Positions 1-6,815 of a stretch of 26,668 nucleotides of DNA are shown piece by piece. The stretch comes from Prevotellaceae bacterium UBA4301. Lineage in GTDB: Bacteria; Bacteroidota; Bacteroidia; Bacteroidales; Bacteroidaceae. Numbering within the stretch: the first letter of the stretch is position 1; each line of letters opens with the position of its first letter. A model generated the notes under the pieces. That model saw nothing but the letters and a program-made list of their open reading frames with translations, was not told where the DNA came from and searched no databases. Where the stretch lies: positions 23,076 to 49,743 of the forward strand of contig DGUV01000077.1 in assembly GCA_002395775.1 (NCBI GenBank), given 5' to 3'. The translations under genes and the position numbers were made by a program.

Positions 1-26
1 CCTTGGGAGGGGGACAGGGGGAGGTC
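1..26 (+). repeat. G-rich interspersed repeat, copy A (inside CCA gene)
   Basis: A GGGAGGGGG run followed by ACAGGGGGAGG, in frame within the CCA nucleotidyltransferase gene. The same GGGAGGGG-NN-GGGGG pattern appears at 16963-16995 (inverted) and at 17056-17090. It encodes a glycine-rich linker just before the HD domain. The left boundary is cut by the window edge. Confidence 0.5.
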
Positions 27-638
27 GGTAAGGGAGGGTCTGCTCTCTTCCTTCGCTGGGCCGCCCTTTTGCACGACATTGGTAAGCCTCGCTCAAAGCG
101 GTGGGACCCCGTGGCAGGCTGGACCTTCAAGAACCACAACTACATCGGGCAAAAGATGGTGTCGGGCATCTTCCACCGTCTGAAGTTGCCTCTGGACGAA
201 CGCATGCACTATGTCGAGCGCCTCGTGGGACTGCACATGCGCCCTATAGCCATAGCCGACGACGAGGTAACTGACTCTGCAGTCCGTCGTTTACTCTTTG
301 AGGCGGGGCCCGACATTGACGACCTCATGACCCTCTGCGAGGCCGACATCACCAGCAAGAACGCCGAGCGCAAACAACAGTTCCTCCACAACTTCCAACT
401 CGTGCGCGAGAAGTTGGCCGACCTGCAGGCCCGCGACAACTATCGCACCTGGCAGAATCCCATCACAGGTGAGGAGATTATGGAAACCTTCGGCATTGGA
501 CCTTGTCGCCAGATAGGTGACCTGAAGCAAGCCGTTAAGGACGCCATCTGGGAGAGCCGTATTCCCAATGACCACGATGCTGCTCGTCAGTATATGCTAG
601 CCGAGGCAGAGAAGATGGGGTTGCATCCCGTTGGATGA
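3..638 (+). CDS. CCA tRNA nucleotidyltransferase, C-terminal part (5' end outside window)
   Basis: Adds or repairs the 3' CCA end of tRNAs in the cytoplasm. Only the C-terminal part is present: the nucleotidyltransferase head lies upstream of the window, so the frame is open at the left edge and the TTG at position 3 is not a believable start. Visible are the HD-domain motif LLHDIGKP, followed by WTFKNHNYIGQKM, a second conserved block HMRPIAIADDEVTDSAVRR, and LMTLCEADITSKN, all typical of bacterial CCA enzymes carrying an HD domain. The C-terminus ends at a usual family position (AEKMGLHPVG). Just before the HD domain there is a glycine-rich stretch (GGGQGEVGKGG) encoded by a G-rich repeat found elsewhere in the window. 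The family call is confident; exact substrate activity is inferred. Confidence 0.85.
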   Translation: MGGGQGEVGKGGSALFLRWAALLHDIGKPRSKRWDPVAGWTFKNHNYIGQKMVSGIFHRLKLPLDERMHYVERLVGLHMRPIAIADDEVTDSAVRRLLFEAGPDIDDLMTLCEADITSKNAERKQQFLHNFQLVREKLADLQARDNYRTWQNPITGEEIMETFGIGPCRQIGDLKQAVKDAIWESRIPNDHDAARQYMLAEAEKMGLHPVG

Positions 639-661
639 TAATACTCTTTTTCCCTCTTTCG

Positions 662-692
662 CTTGTCCATCCGGAAATAATTCGTATATTTG
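662..692 (+). promoter_or_regulatory. Bacteroidetes-type promoter upstream of the DUF4595-like gene
   Basis: CTTG at 662-665, a 19-nt spacer, then TATATTTG at 685-692, matching the Bacteroidetes consensus TTTG-N19/21-TAnnTTTG. Transcription would begin near 699 and give a leader of roughly 290 nt before the ATG at 993. That leader contains the structured element at 784-913. Confidence 0.6.
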
Positions 693-783
693 CCGATGGA
701 ATCACTTAATTGTAGAACATTTAATCCATACTGAATGACATAAAACAGTAGATTGGACATATAGGAAGAAGCGTCCGCTTTGA

Positions 784-913
784 GTCTTGTTCTTGGAAAT
801 CGGCAAAATTAACAAGGACTGCAAGAGTAAAAGCAAGGATGCTCACGCCGATGGCGTGGGCTTTTACTCGGATATAGCAGTCAGGTGTTTGCCGATACCT
901 CAAGAACGTAGAC
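784..913 (+). promoter_or_regulatory. Candidate structured RNA leader with nested helices
   Basis: The region folds on paper into one long interrupted hairpin. The helices are GTCT 784-787 with AGAC 910-913, GTTCTTG 789-795 with 901-907, ATCGGCAAA 799-807 with 888-896, GACTGC 817-822 with 877-882, GAGTAAAAGC 825-834 with 860-869, and TCACGCC 843-849 with GGCGTGG 853-859 closed by a GAT loop. The helices nest in order, with unpaired stretches at 808-816 and 870-876. It lies between a good promoter and the next gene, so it would be in the 5' leader. It could be a cis-regulatory RNA, a small RNA, or a palindromic mobile repeat. I do not recognise a named family. A 60-codon minus-strand frame across it looks like a by-product of the palindrome. 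Confidence 0.5.
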
Positions 914-992
914 GAAGTAAGTAGTCCACGTTTTCTTTTTATGCCATTACTGAGTAGCAGACGAATTGTTTAACAAATAAAAAAGCAGAAAG

Positions 993-2024
993 ATGAAAAA
1001 AAGATTACTCATGTTGCAACTTGCTCTCTTTGTCATGGTCAGTAGTACCATTTACGCTCAGTCCACAAGGCTGACAGGAATTACGTTCGAAGACGGAGAG
1101 CCCTGCTGTGCCCTAAGTTATGACGAGCAAGGGCGTGTGACGCGGATAGAAATGAGAGATGAAGGCAGTATGTATGAAATCTCATACGACCCCATTGTTA
1201 TCAAGGAGTATATAGAAGATTGGGAAGGAGAAGTATTATGGAAACTCGATTGTACTTATTCAGCAAAGACGGACAGCAAGGGACGTGTCGTTCAGATGGA
1301 CGTGGAAGATCGCTATGGAGTGATGATGTATTCCGATACATACACTTACGACGATGATGGTTATCTGGTAAAGAAAGTTGAAAAAGATGCTGACGGGGAG
1401 GCCACACAGACTACACAGTACACATGGAAGGATGGAAACTTGGTTGCCACTGAACTGACAATGAATTATCTTAGTGGTTGGGATGATGAGAAAGGGGACT
1501 GGCACGAGGCTTATCTTACTAAGCAGGAAAAGGTGTTTTTCACCTATGGTAGTCAGCCCTTGGGGTCGCTTCCTTTTACTGCTGGTCTCATTTATTACCA
1601 AGATTTCGAGGTTGTAAGCGGATTGTTTGGTAAGACCTGCAAAAACCTGCCTACCAGAATACTTAACTCAGGCCTTCCGACAGAATACCCCGAAGAATGG
1701 CCTGAAGAGTATCGCTACGATAGCAGGGGATGGGAGTTTGAACTCACTTTCTCTTATACCTTTAATGCCGATATGACTGTGGCTACGGAAAAGTGTATTT
1801 ATCAGGGAGAAAACGAGAATACAGTAGTAGAACCACCAGCAGGAGAAACCTTCGTTTACATCTACGAGCAGGGCGTCAATGGTATAGGAGAGCTCATAAA
1901 GGACCAGTCTCATAACGCTCAAACTCTCTACGACCTTTCCGGCCGCAGGATAGCGGCGTCATCCAATCGCCCAACAAGGAAGGGCATCTATGTCAAGGAT
2001 GGTCGCAAGGTCGTAATGAAGTGA
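993..2024 (+). CDS. Secreted DUF4595-like protein with compact C-terminal sorting-like tail
   Basis: A 343-residue exported protein of unknown function. It starts with a clear signal peptide (basic MKKR, hydrophobic core, likely cleavage after residue 22, YAQ). The body contains repeated Tyr/Asp-rich strands such as SYDEQGRVTRIEM, YTYDDDGYLVKKVEKD and YTWKDGNLVAT, which resemble the YD-like strands of DUF4595 proteins in Bacteroidales. The C-terminus, TLYDLSGRRI...KGIYVKDGRKVVMK, matches the short tail shared by five other proteins in this window and resembles a shortened type IX secretion A-type sorting domain. It stands alone: a promoter lies at 662-692 with a long structured leader, and a terminator follows directly. 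The DUF4595 assignment rests on strand pattern only and is moderate. Confidence 0.6.
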   Translation: MKKRLLMLQLALFVMVSSTIYAQSTRLTGITFEDGEPCCALSYDEQGRVTRIEMRDEGSMYEISYDPIVIKEYIEDWEGEVLWKLDCTYSAKTDSKGRVVQMDVEDRYGVMMYSDTYTYDDDGYLVKKVEKDADGEATQTTQYTWKDGNLVATELTMNYLSGWDDEKGDWHEAYLTKQEKVFFTYGSQPLGSLPFTAGLIYYQDFEVVSGLFGKTCKNLPTRILNSGLPTEYPEEWPEEYRYDSRGWEFELTFSYTFNADMTVATEKCIYQGENENTVVEPPAGETFVYIYEQGVNGIGELIKDQSHNAQTLYDLSGRRIAASSNRPTRKGIYVKDGRKVVMK

Positions 2025-2050
2025 GCGACAATTCTCCGAACTAAAATATT

Positions 2051-2083
2051 CCTCGTAACATGTTGATTGTTACGAGGATTTTT
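2051..2083 (+). terminator. Rho-independent terminator after the DUF4595-like gene
   Basis: CCTCGTAACA (2051-2060) pairs perfectly with TGTTACGAGG (2068-2077) around a 7-nt loop, and ATTTTTA follows. It begins 26 bases after the stop codon of the upstream gene. Confidence 0.8.
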
Positions 2084-2107
2084 AATATCTTGGCACTAAG
2101 ATGATAT

Positions 2108-2145
2108 AAACGCCCTTGCCCCAATGAACTGGAGCAAGGGCGTTT
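2108..2145. terminator. Second strong hairpin, possible bidirectional terminator
   Basis: AAACGCCCTTGC (2108-2119) pairs perfectly with GCAAGGGCGTTT (2134-2145) over a 14-nt loop. Neither side has a long T run, so it may be a weak terminator or a processing hairpin. It may once have ended minus-strand transcription through the SGNH remnant at 2471-2587. Confidence 0.5.
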
Positions 2146-2178
2146 GCTATACATATAATTTTCTTATTACCGAAGCCC

Positions 2179-2301
2179 TTAGGTGTTGCGGGCAAGGCTC
2201 CTAAGCGTTTCGGGGGAGACTCCTAGGAGGATAAGTCCCTGACCTTAGGAGGATAAGCCTCGGCACTTAGGAGGAAGGAGCCGAACGCCTAAGGAGGATA
2301 G
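2179..2301. repeat. Degenerate 19-24 bp repeat array with CTTAGGAGG core
   Basis: Six copies of a core close to CTTAGGAGGATAAG begin near 2179, 2198, 2220, 2244, 2266 and 2288, so the spacing is 19, 22, 24, 22 and 22 bp. The third to sixth copies are the most alike (CTAGGAGGATAAGTCC, CTTAGGAGGATAAGCC, CTTAGGAGGAAGGAGCC, CTAAGGAGGATAG). The whole period is repeated with no unique spacers, so this is not CRISPR. No reading frame uses it. Confidence 0.6.
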
Positions 2302-2344
2302 ACTGAACGTCGGCATGAAAGGATTGTCGCACGCCGAGAAACGA

Positions 2345-2386
2345 ATATTGCACGACGTGCAACAATGGTGCCACGCCGTGCAATAT
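2345..2386. repeat. Nested palindromes with GCACG/CGTGC core
   Basis: TTGCACGACGTGCAA (2349-2363) is a self-complementary hairpin. In addition ATATTGCACG (2345-2354) pairs with CGTGCAATAT (2377-2386), enclosing it as an alternative fold. It directly follows the CTTAGGAGG array and sits in non-coding DNA. It could be a protein-binding site or part of a dispersed repeat. Confidence 0.45.
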
Positions 2387-2470
2387 TTTACAACATTATT
2401 CCCTTTCCAGGTCTATTCTATGATGCAAAGATAGTAAAAAATACTTGAATATCCAAGTGTTTCCGCCTAA

Positions 2471-2587
2471 TTATTTTACTCCGAGCAGGCGAAGCATCTT
2501 CTGGCCGTAACGGCGACCGAGTTCGCGATAGCCTTCTGCATTGAAGTGCAGGCGGTCGGGACCATTGCTGCAGCCCTCGGGCCTATG
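2471..2587 (-). pseudogene. Decayed 3' end of an SGNH/GDSL hydrolase (sialate O-acetylesterase-like)
   Basis: On the minus strand about 38 codons remain, encoding EGCSNGPDRLHFNAEGYREL followed by GRRYGQKMLRLLGVK and a TAA stop. This is the C-terminal block of SGNH hydrolases, with the catalytic Asp-x-x-His pair visible as DRLH and the Y-x-x-L-G-x-x-Y helix after it. An in-frame TGA at 2588-2590 closes the frame upstream, and no other part of the hydrolase is visible between here and ileS. The rest of the gene was evidently deleted. It cannot be functional. Confidence 0.7.
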
Positions 2588-2734
2588 TCATCAAAAAGAT
2601 GATGTGAACCTCCCTTTTTATGTTCTAAATTCAAAATAAATGCAAGCATTTCTTTGTCTTTATTTCAATAAGATTTGTTTTTCCCCTCGCTTATTCGTAT
2701 CTCTGACTATGTCGAGGATAGGATGCATCTCGAC

Positions 2735-2862
2735 AATGCCAAATAAAGAGCAGAAAGTGCTATGCACTTCGGCCTTAGGCCTCCCATTATGGTATCATTG
2801 CAAAAACATGTAAACACGTTTTGTGCCATGGTATCATAATTTTCTGTCCTTTATTTGGTATT
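2735..2862. repeat. Imperfect 22-bp inverted repeat enclosing about 84 bp, upstream of ileS
   Basis: The left arm at 2735-2756 matches the reverse complement of the right arm at 2841-2862 at 19 of 22 positions (core CCAAATAAAG). Inside lie the palindrome GGCCTTAGGCC (2771-2781) and two direct copies of ATGGTATCAT (2789-2798 and 2828-2837). The right arm carries the TTTG -33 element of the ileS promoter. It could be a small MITE-like element or an operator region; it lies upstream of the predicted start of transcription and so would not be in the ileS mRNA. Confidence 0.45.
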
Positions 2863-2885
2863 GCGCTCGATTTTCACTATCTTTG
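2854..2885 (+). promoter_or_regulatory. ileS promoter, Bacteroidetes type
   Basis: TTTG at 2854-2857, a 20-nt spacer, then TATCTTTG at 2878-2885: a full match to the Bacteroidetes consensus. The ileS ATG follows 41 nt later after an A-rich stretch, giving a short leader. That leaves no room for a T-box or other long leader. Confidence 0.75.
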
Positions 2886-2926
2886 CACGCCTAAAATAAT
2901 AAGGAACAAAAAGATAAGACAAAGAT

Positions 2927-5900
2927 ATGGCAAGAAAATTTGCAGAACGCACGAGACTGAATCTCTCGGAAGTGAATAAGGAAGAGCTGAAGCGATGGGA
3001 CGGGGAAGACCTGTTCCATCGTAGCATAACGGAGCGCGAGGGCTGTTCCTCGTTCGTGTTCTTTGAAGGCCCCCCATCGGCCAACGGACACCCAGGCATC
3101 CACCATGTGCTGGCCAGAAGTCTGAAGGACACCTTCTGCCGATTCAAGACGATGAAGGGCATGCAGGTGCACCGCAAGGCTGGTTGGGACACGCACGGAC
3201 TGCCCGTGGAACTGGGCGTGGAGAAGGAACTGGGCATCACGAAGGAGGACATCGGTAAGACCATCAGCATTGAGGACTACAACCAGAAGTGTCGTCAGAA
3301 CGTGATGATGTACACCGGCGAATGGGAGGACCTGAGCCACAAGATGGGTTACTGGGTGGACATGGAACATCCCTACATCACCTATGACAACAAGTACATC
3401 GAGACCCTGTGGTGGCTGCTGAAGCAGCTTTACAAGAAGGGACTGCTCTATAAGGGCTACACCATTCAGCCCTATTCGCCTGCTGCCGGCACGGGCCTCT
3501 CGAGCCACGAGCTGAACCAGCCCGGTTGCTACCGTGACGTGAAGGACACGACGGTGACGGCACAGTTCTCCATAATTAAAAATGAAAAATTAAAAATTAA
3601 AAATGAAGAGGGCTTGCCCGTATATATATTGGCATGGACGACGACGCCTTGGACACTGCCCTCGAACACGGCCCTGTGCGTAGGTCCCAAGATTAAGTAT
3701 GTGGCCGTGAAGGGACAGAATCCCTACAACAAGGAAGAGGCCATCTACATCCTGGCTGAAAGCCGCCTCGCTGCCTACTTCAAGGAAGGCGAATACGAGG
3801 TGCTGGCCGACTGCATGGGCACCGACCTCGTGGGGCTGCACTACGAACAGCTGTTCCCTTGGGTGAAGCCCTGTGCCCTGGAGAACGGAAAAGTGGTGGA
3901 CAAGGAGCAGGATGCCTTCCGCGTCATCCCCGGCGACTATGTCACCACAGAGGACGGTACGGGCATCGTGCACATCGCTCCCACGTTTGGTGCCGACGAT
4001 GCCAAGGTGGCCAAGGACGCAGGCATACCCTCGCTCTTCGTCATCGACAAGGCCGGTGACACACGTCCCATGGTGGACTTCACGGGCAAGTACTTCGTGA
4101 AGGACGACATGGACGAGGAGTTCGTAAACCTCTGCGTCCGCGACAGCTATTGGCACCACAGCGGCGACTTCGTGAAGAATGCCTACGACCCCAAATATGC
4201 GGGTCTCGACGAGAAGGCCCTGGCCAAGACCGAGGACCTGAACATTGTGCTCTGCATGGAGATGAAGCAGGAGGGCACGGCCTTCAAGATAGAGAAGCAC
4301 GTGCACAACTATCCCCATTGCTGGCGCACGGACAAGCCCGTCCTCTACTATCCCCTGGACTCCTGGTTCATCCGCTCGACGGCTGCCAAGGAGCGCATGA
4401 TGGAGCTGAACAAGACCATCAACTGGAAACCCGAATCGACGGGAACGGGACGCTTTGGCAAGTGGCTGGAGAACCTGAACGACTGGAACCTCTCACGCAG
4501 CCGCTACTGGGGCACACCGCTGCCCATCTGGCGCAACCGCGAGACGAAGGAAGAGATATGCATCGGTTCGGTTGAGGAACTGTACAACGAGATAGAGAAG
4601 GCCGTGGCAGCCGGCATCATGCCTGGCAACCCCCTGAAGGACCGCGGCTTTGTGCCTGGCGACATGAGTCAGGAGAACTATGACCGGATAGACCTCCACC
4701 GCCCCTATGTGGACCAGATTTGGCTCGTAGGAGAGAGCGGTGCCGTGCTGAAGCGCGAACTGGACCTGATCGACGTATGGTTCGACTCGGGTGCCATGCC
4801 CTATGCCCAGATTCACTATCCCTTTGAGAACAAGGAGGCCCTGGACAACCGTACGGTCTATCCCGCCGACTTCATTGCCGAGGGTGTGGATCAGACGCGC
4901 GGATGGTTCTTCACCCTGCACGCCATTGCCACCATGGTCTTCGACTCTGTGGCCTACAAGGCTGTCATCTCCAATGGTCTGGTGCTGGACAAGAACGGAC
5001 TGAAGATGTCGAAGCGACTGGGCAATGCCGTTGACCCGTTCAAGGCCATCGAGGACTATGGTTCGGACGCCGTGCGCTGGTACATGATTACCAACTCGCA
5101 GCCTTGGGACAACCTGAAGTTCGACGAGGAGGGTGTCAAGGAAGTCACCCGCTCGTTCTTCGGCAAGCTGTTCCAGACCTATTCGTTCCTGACCATGTAT
5201 GCCAATGTCGATGGCTGGTGCTACGAGGAAGCCGACGTGCCCATGACGCAGCGTCCCGAGATGGACCGCTGGATTTTGTCGGAACTGAACTCACTGGTGC
5301 TGGAGGTGACCCAGTGCTTCGAGGAGTATGAGCCCACCCGCGCAGGCCGTCTCATCCAGTCGTTTGTGGTCGATAACGTGTCGAACTGGTTTGTTCGCCT
5401 CTCACGCAAGCGCTTCTGGGGTTCGGCCATGAGCATCGACAAACTTTCGGCCTACCAGACCCTGTACACCTGTCTGGAGACTGTGGCCAAGCTGATGGCT
5501 CCCATCGCACCTTATTATGCCGACCGCCTCTATCGCGACCTGACGGAAGCAACGGGACGCGACTCGGGAAGCGTGCACCTGAGCCAGTTCCCCGTGGCCG
5601 ACGATAGTAAGATAGACAAGGAGCAGGAGAGCCGCATGGAGTTGGCACAGCAAATCACCTCGATGGTGCTCTCGCTCAGAAAGAAGGAACAGATTATCGT
5701 GCGCCAGCCCCTGCAGAAGATTGCCATTCCCGCCGTTGACGGCGACCAGCAGCTGCGCATCGAGGCCATGAAGCAACTCATCCTGGACGAAGTGAACGTG
5801 AAGGAACTGGAGTTTGTGGAAGGCAGTGGCATACTGGTGAAGAAGGTGAAGTGCAACTTCCGCACCATGGGCAAGAAGTTTGGCAAGCTGATGAAGGACG

Positions 5901-6358
5901 TCAACCTGGCCGTGACCTCCATGTCGCAGGAACAGATTGCCGAACTGGAGCGTCAGGGTCAGCTGAGCTTGGCCCTTGCTTCGGGCGAGATGGTGACCAT
6001 TGAGGCCGAGGATGTGGAAATCTTCAGCGAGGACATTCCCGGATGGACCGTTGCCAACGAGGGTTCGCTCACTGTGGCACTGGACATTACCGTCACCGAC
6101 GACCTGCGTCGCGAGGGTGTGGCCCGTGAACTGGTGAAGCGCATCCAGAATCTGCGCAAGGAGAGTGGTTTTGAAATCACCGACCGCATAGACATCCAAC
6201 TGGAGCACAACAGCGAGACCGACCAGGCCGTGGAACAGTTCCGCGACTACATCTCGGCTCAGGTGCTGGCCAACAGCCTTACGCTGGTGGACAAGGTGGA
6301 CGAACCCACGGAACTTGACTTCGAAGACTATAAAGTGAACATCAATATTAAACGATAA
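2927..6358 (+). CDS. ileS: Isoleucyl-tRNA synthetase
   Basis: Charges tRNA-Ile with isoleucine in the cytosol. At 1143 residues it is the long, eukaryote-like (IleS2) form usual in Bacteroidetes. The class I HIGH-type signature is HPGIHH at residues 55-60. The CP1 editing domain begins with TTTPWTLPSN at 238-247, and the KMSKR loop is at 693-697 (LDKNGLKMSKRLGNA). The anticodon-binding region follows, with a C-terminal block (DDLRREGVARELVKRIQNLR) typical of this form. The ATG at 2927 is supported by the promoter at 2854-2885 and the usual start MARKFAERT. Oddity: residues about 216-227 (IIKNEKLKIKNE) are encoded by an AT-rich interspersed repeat just before the editing motif. They sit in a variable loop and the frame is kept. 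The DksA-like gene follows after 62 bases. Confidence 0.97.
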   Translation: MARKFAERTRLNLSEVNKEELKRWDGEDLFHRSITEREGCSSFVFFEGPPSANGHPGIHHVLARSLKDTFCRFKTMKGMQVHRKAGWDTHGLPVELGVEKELGITKEDIGKTISIEDYNQKCRQNVMMYTGEWEDLSHKMGYWVDMEHPYITYDNKYIETLWWLLKQLYKKGLLYKGYTIQPYSPAAGTGLSSHELNQPGCYRDVKDTTVTAQFSIIKNEKLKIKNEEGLPVYILAWTTTPWTLPSNTALCVGPKIKYVAVKGQNPYNKEEAIYILAESRLAAYFKEGEYEVLADCMGTDLVGLHYEQLFPWVKPCALENGKVVDKEQDAFRVIPGDYVTTEDGTGIVHIAPTFGADDAKVAKDAGIPSLFVIDKAGDTRPMVDFTGKYFVKDDMDEEFVNLCVRDSYWHHSGDFVKNAYDPKYAGLDEKALAKTEDLNIVLCMEMKQEGTAFKIEKHVHNYPHCWRTDKPVLYYPLDSWFIRSTAAKERMMELNKTINWKPESTGTGRFGKWLENLNDWNLSRSRYWGTPLPIWRNRETKEEICIGSVEELYNEIEKAVAAGIMPGNPLKDRGFVPGDMSQENYDRIDLHRPYVDQIWLVGESGAVLKRELDLIDVWFDSGAMPYAQIHYPFENKEALDNRTVYPADFIAEGVDQTRGWFFTLHAIATMVFDSVAYKAVISNGLVLDKNGLKMSKRLGNAVDPFKAIEDYGSDAVRWYMITNSQPWDNLKFDEEGVKEVTRSFFGKLFQTYSFLTMYANVDGWCYEEADVPMTQRPEMDRWILSELNSLVLEVTQCFEEYEPTRAGRLIQSFVVDNVSNWFVRLSRKRFWGSAMSIDKLSAYQTLYTCLETVAKLMAPIAPYYADRLYRDLTEATGRDSGSVHLSQFPVADDSKIDKEQESRMELAQQITSMVLSLRKKEQIIVRQPLQKIAIPAVDGDQQLRIEAMKQLILDEVNVKELEFVEGSGILVKKVKCNFRTMGKKFGKLMKDVNLAVTSMSQEQIAELERQGQLSLALASGEMVTIEAEDVEIFSEDIPGWTVANEGSLTVALDITVTDDLRREGVARELVKRIQNLRKESGFEITDRIDIQLEHNSETDQAVEQFRDYISAQVLANSLTLVDKVDEPTELDFEDYKVNINIKR
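3574..3602 (+). repeat. AT-rich interspersed repeat inside ileS
   Basis: 29 bases made of ATTAAAAATGAA-type units, sharply more AT-rich than the surrounding ileS codons. Its reverse complement matches 15382-15410, which encodes the signal peptide of the DUF6029 protein, at 26 of 29 positions. It is read in frame as a Lys/Asn/Glu-rich loop. Confidence 0.7.
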
Positions 6359-6362
6359 AACT

Positions 6363-6410
6363 GCATTAACAATTAACCAATTAACCTATTAACCTTTTAA
6401 ACTTTTAATC
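6363..6410 (+). repeat. 8-bp-period AT-rich tandem repeat between ileS and the DksA-like gene
   Basis: Six consecutive degenerate 8-mers: GCATTAAC, AATTAACC, AATTAACC, TATTAACC, TTTTAAAC, TTTTAATC. They fill almost the whole 62-bp gap up to the ATG at 6421. No promoter consensus is visible in it. Confidence 0.55.
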
Positions 6411-6420
6411 TCTTACTACT

Positions 6421-6798
6421 ATGGCCGAGAAAACAAGGTACACCGACGAGGAACTTGAGGAGTTCCGTGCCATAATCCTGGATAAACTGGAAGTGACAAA
6501 ACGTGATTACAAGAAAGTAATGGACGAGCTTTCGAAGGGGAACGAGAATGGAGTGGACGACACATCGCCCACATTCCATGCTCTGGAAGAGGGGAGTGAA
6601 GCACAAAGCAAGGCACAGCTGATACAGCTGGCAGTCCGTGCACAGAAGTTTATTCAGGGTTTGCAGGCAGCACTGGTTCGTATCGATAATAAGACCTATG
6701 GCATCTGCCGTGAGACGGGCAAACTGATTCCAAAGGAACGCCTGCGCGCGGTGCCCCATGCCACATTGTGCATCGAGGCAAAGCAACATAGGAAATAA
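6421..6798 (+). CDS. DksA/TraR-family RNA polymerase-associated protein
   Basis: A 125-residue protein of the DksA/TraR family, which binds the RNA polymerase secondary channel and modulates transcription, classically together with ppGpp. Residues 8-90 form the charged, helical coiled-coil part with DD at 46-47. The C-terminal zinc-finger-like region runs from YGICRETGKLIPKERL to AVPHATLCIEAK. Only two of the four zinc cysteines remain (C96 and C117); the partners are T99 and A120, so a classical C4 zinc site cannot form. This degenerate finger is, from memory, common in Bacteroidetes homologues. It sits in the ileS / dksA-like / lspA order typical of the phylum, 17 bases before lspA. Confidence 0.85.
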   Translation: MAEKTRYTDEELEEFRAIILDKLEVTKRDYKKVMDELSKGNENGVDDTSPTFHALEEGSEAQSKAQLIQLAVRAQKFIQGLQAALVRIDNKTYGICRETGKLIPKERLRAVPHATLCIEAKQHRK

Positions 6799-6815
6799 AT
6801 CATAACGCAGAGACA

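Noticed and set aside
3..638. Complete gene starting at the TTG at position 3
   Set aside because: The frame opens at the window edge and the protein begins in the middle of a known domain order, so it is a truncated 3' part.
721..903. Minus-strand frame of 60 codons with a hydrophobic stretch
   Set aside because: It lies across the nested palindrome at 784-913 and its residues follow from the paired helices; no promoter or coupling supports translation.
2179..2301. CRISPR array
   Set aside because: Repeats are degenerate and contiguous at 19-24 bp with no unique spacers, and no cas genes are present.
2591..2926. T-box leader for ileS
   Set aside because: The consensus promoter at 2854-2885 leaves only about 35 nt of leader, and no specifier loop or T-box sequence is visible.
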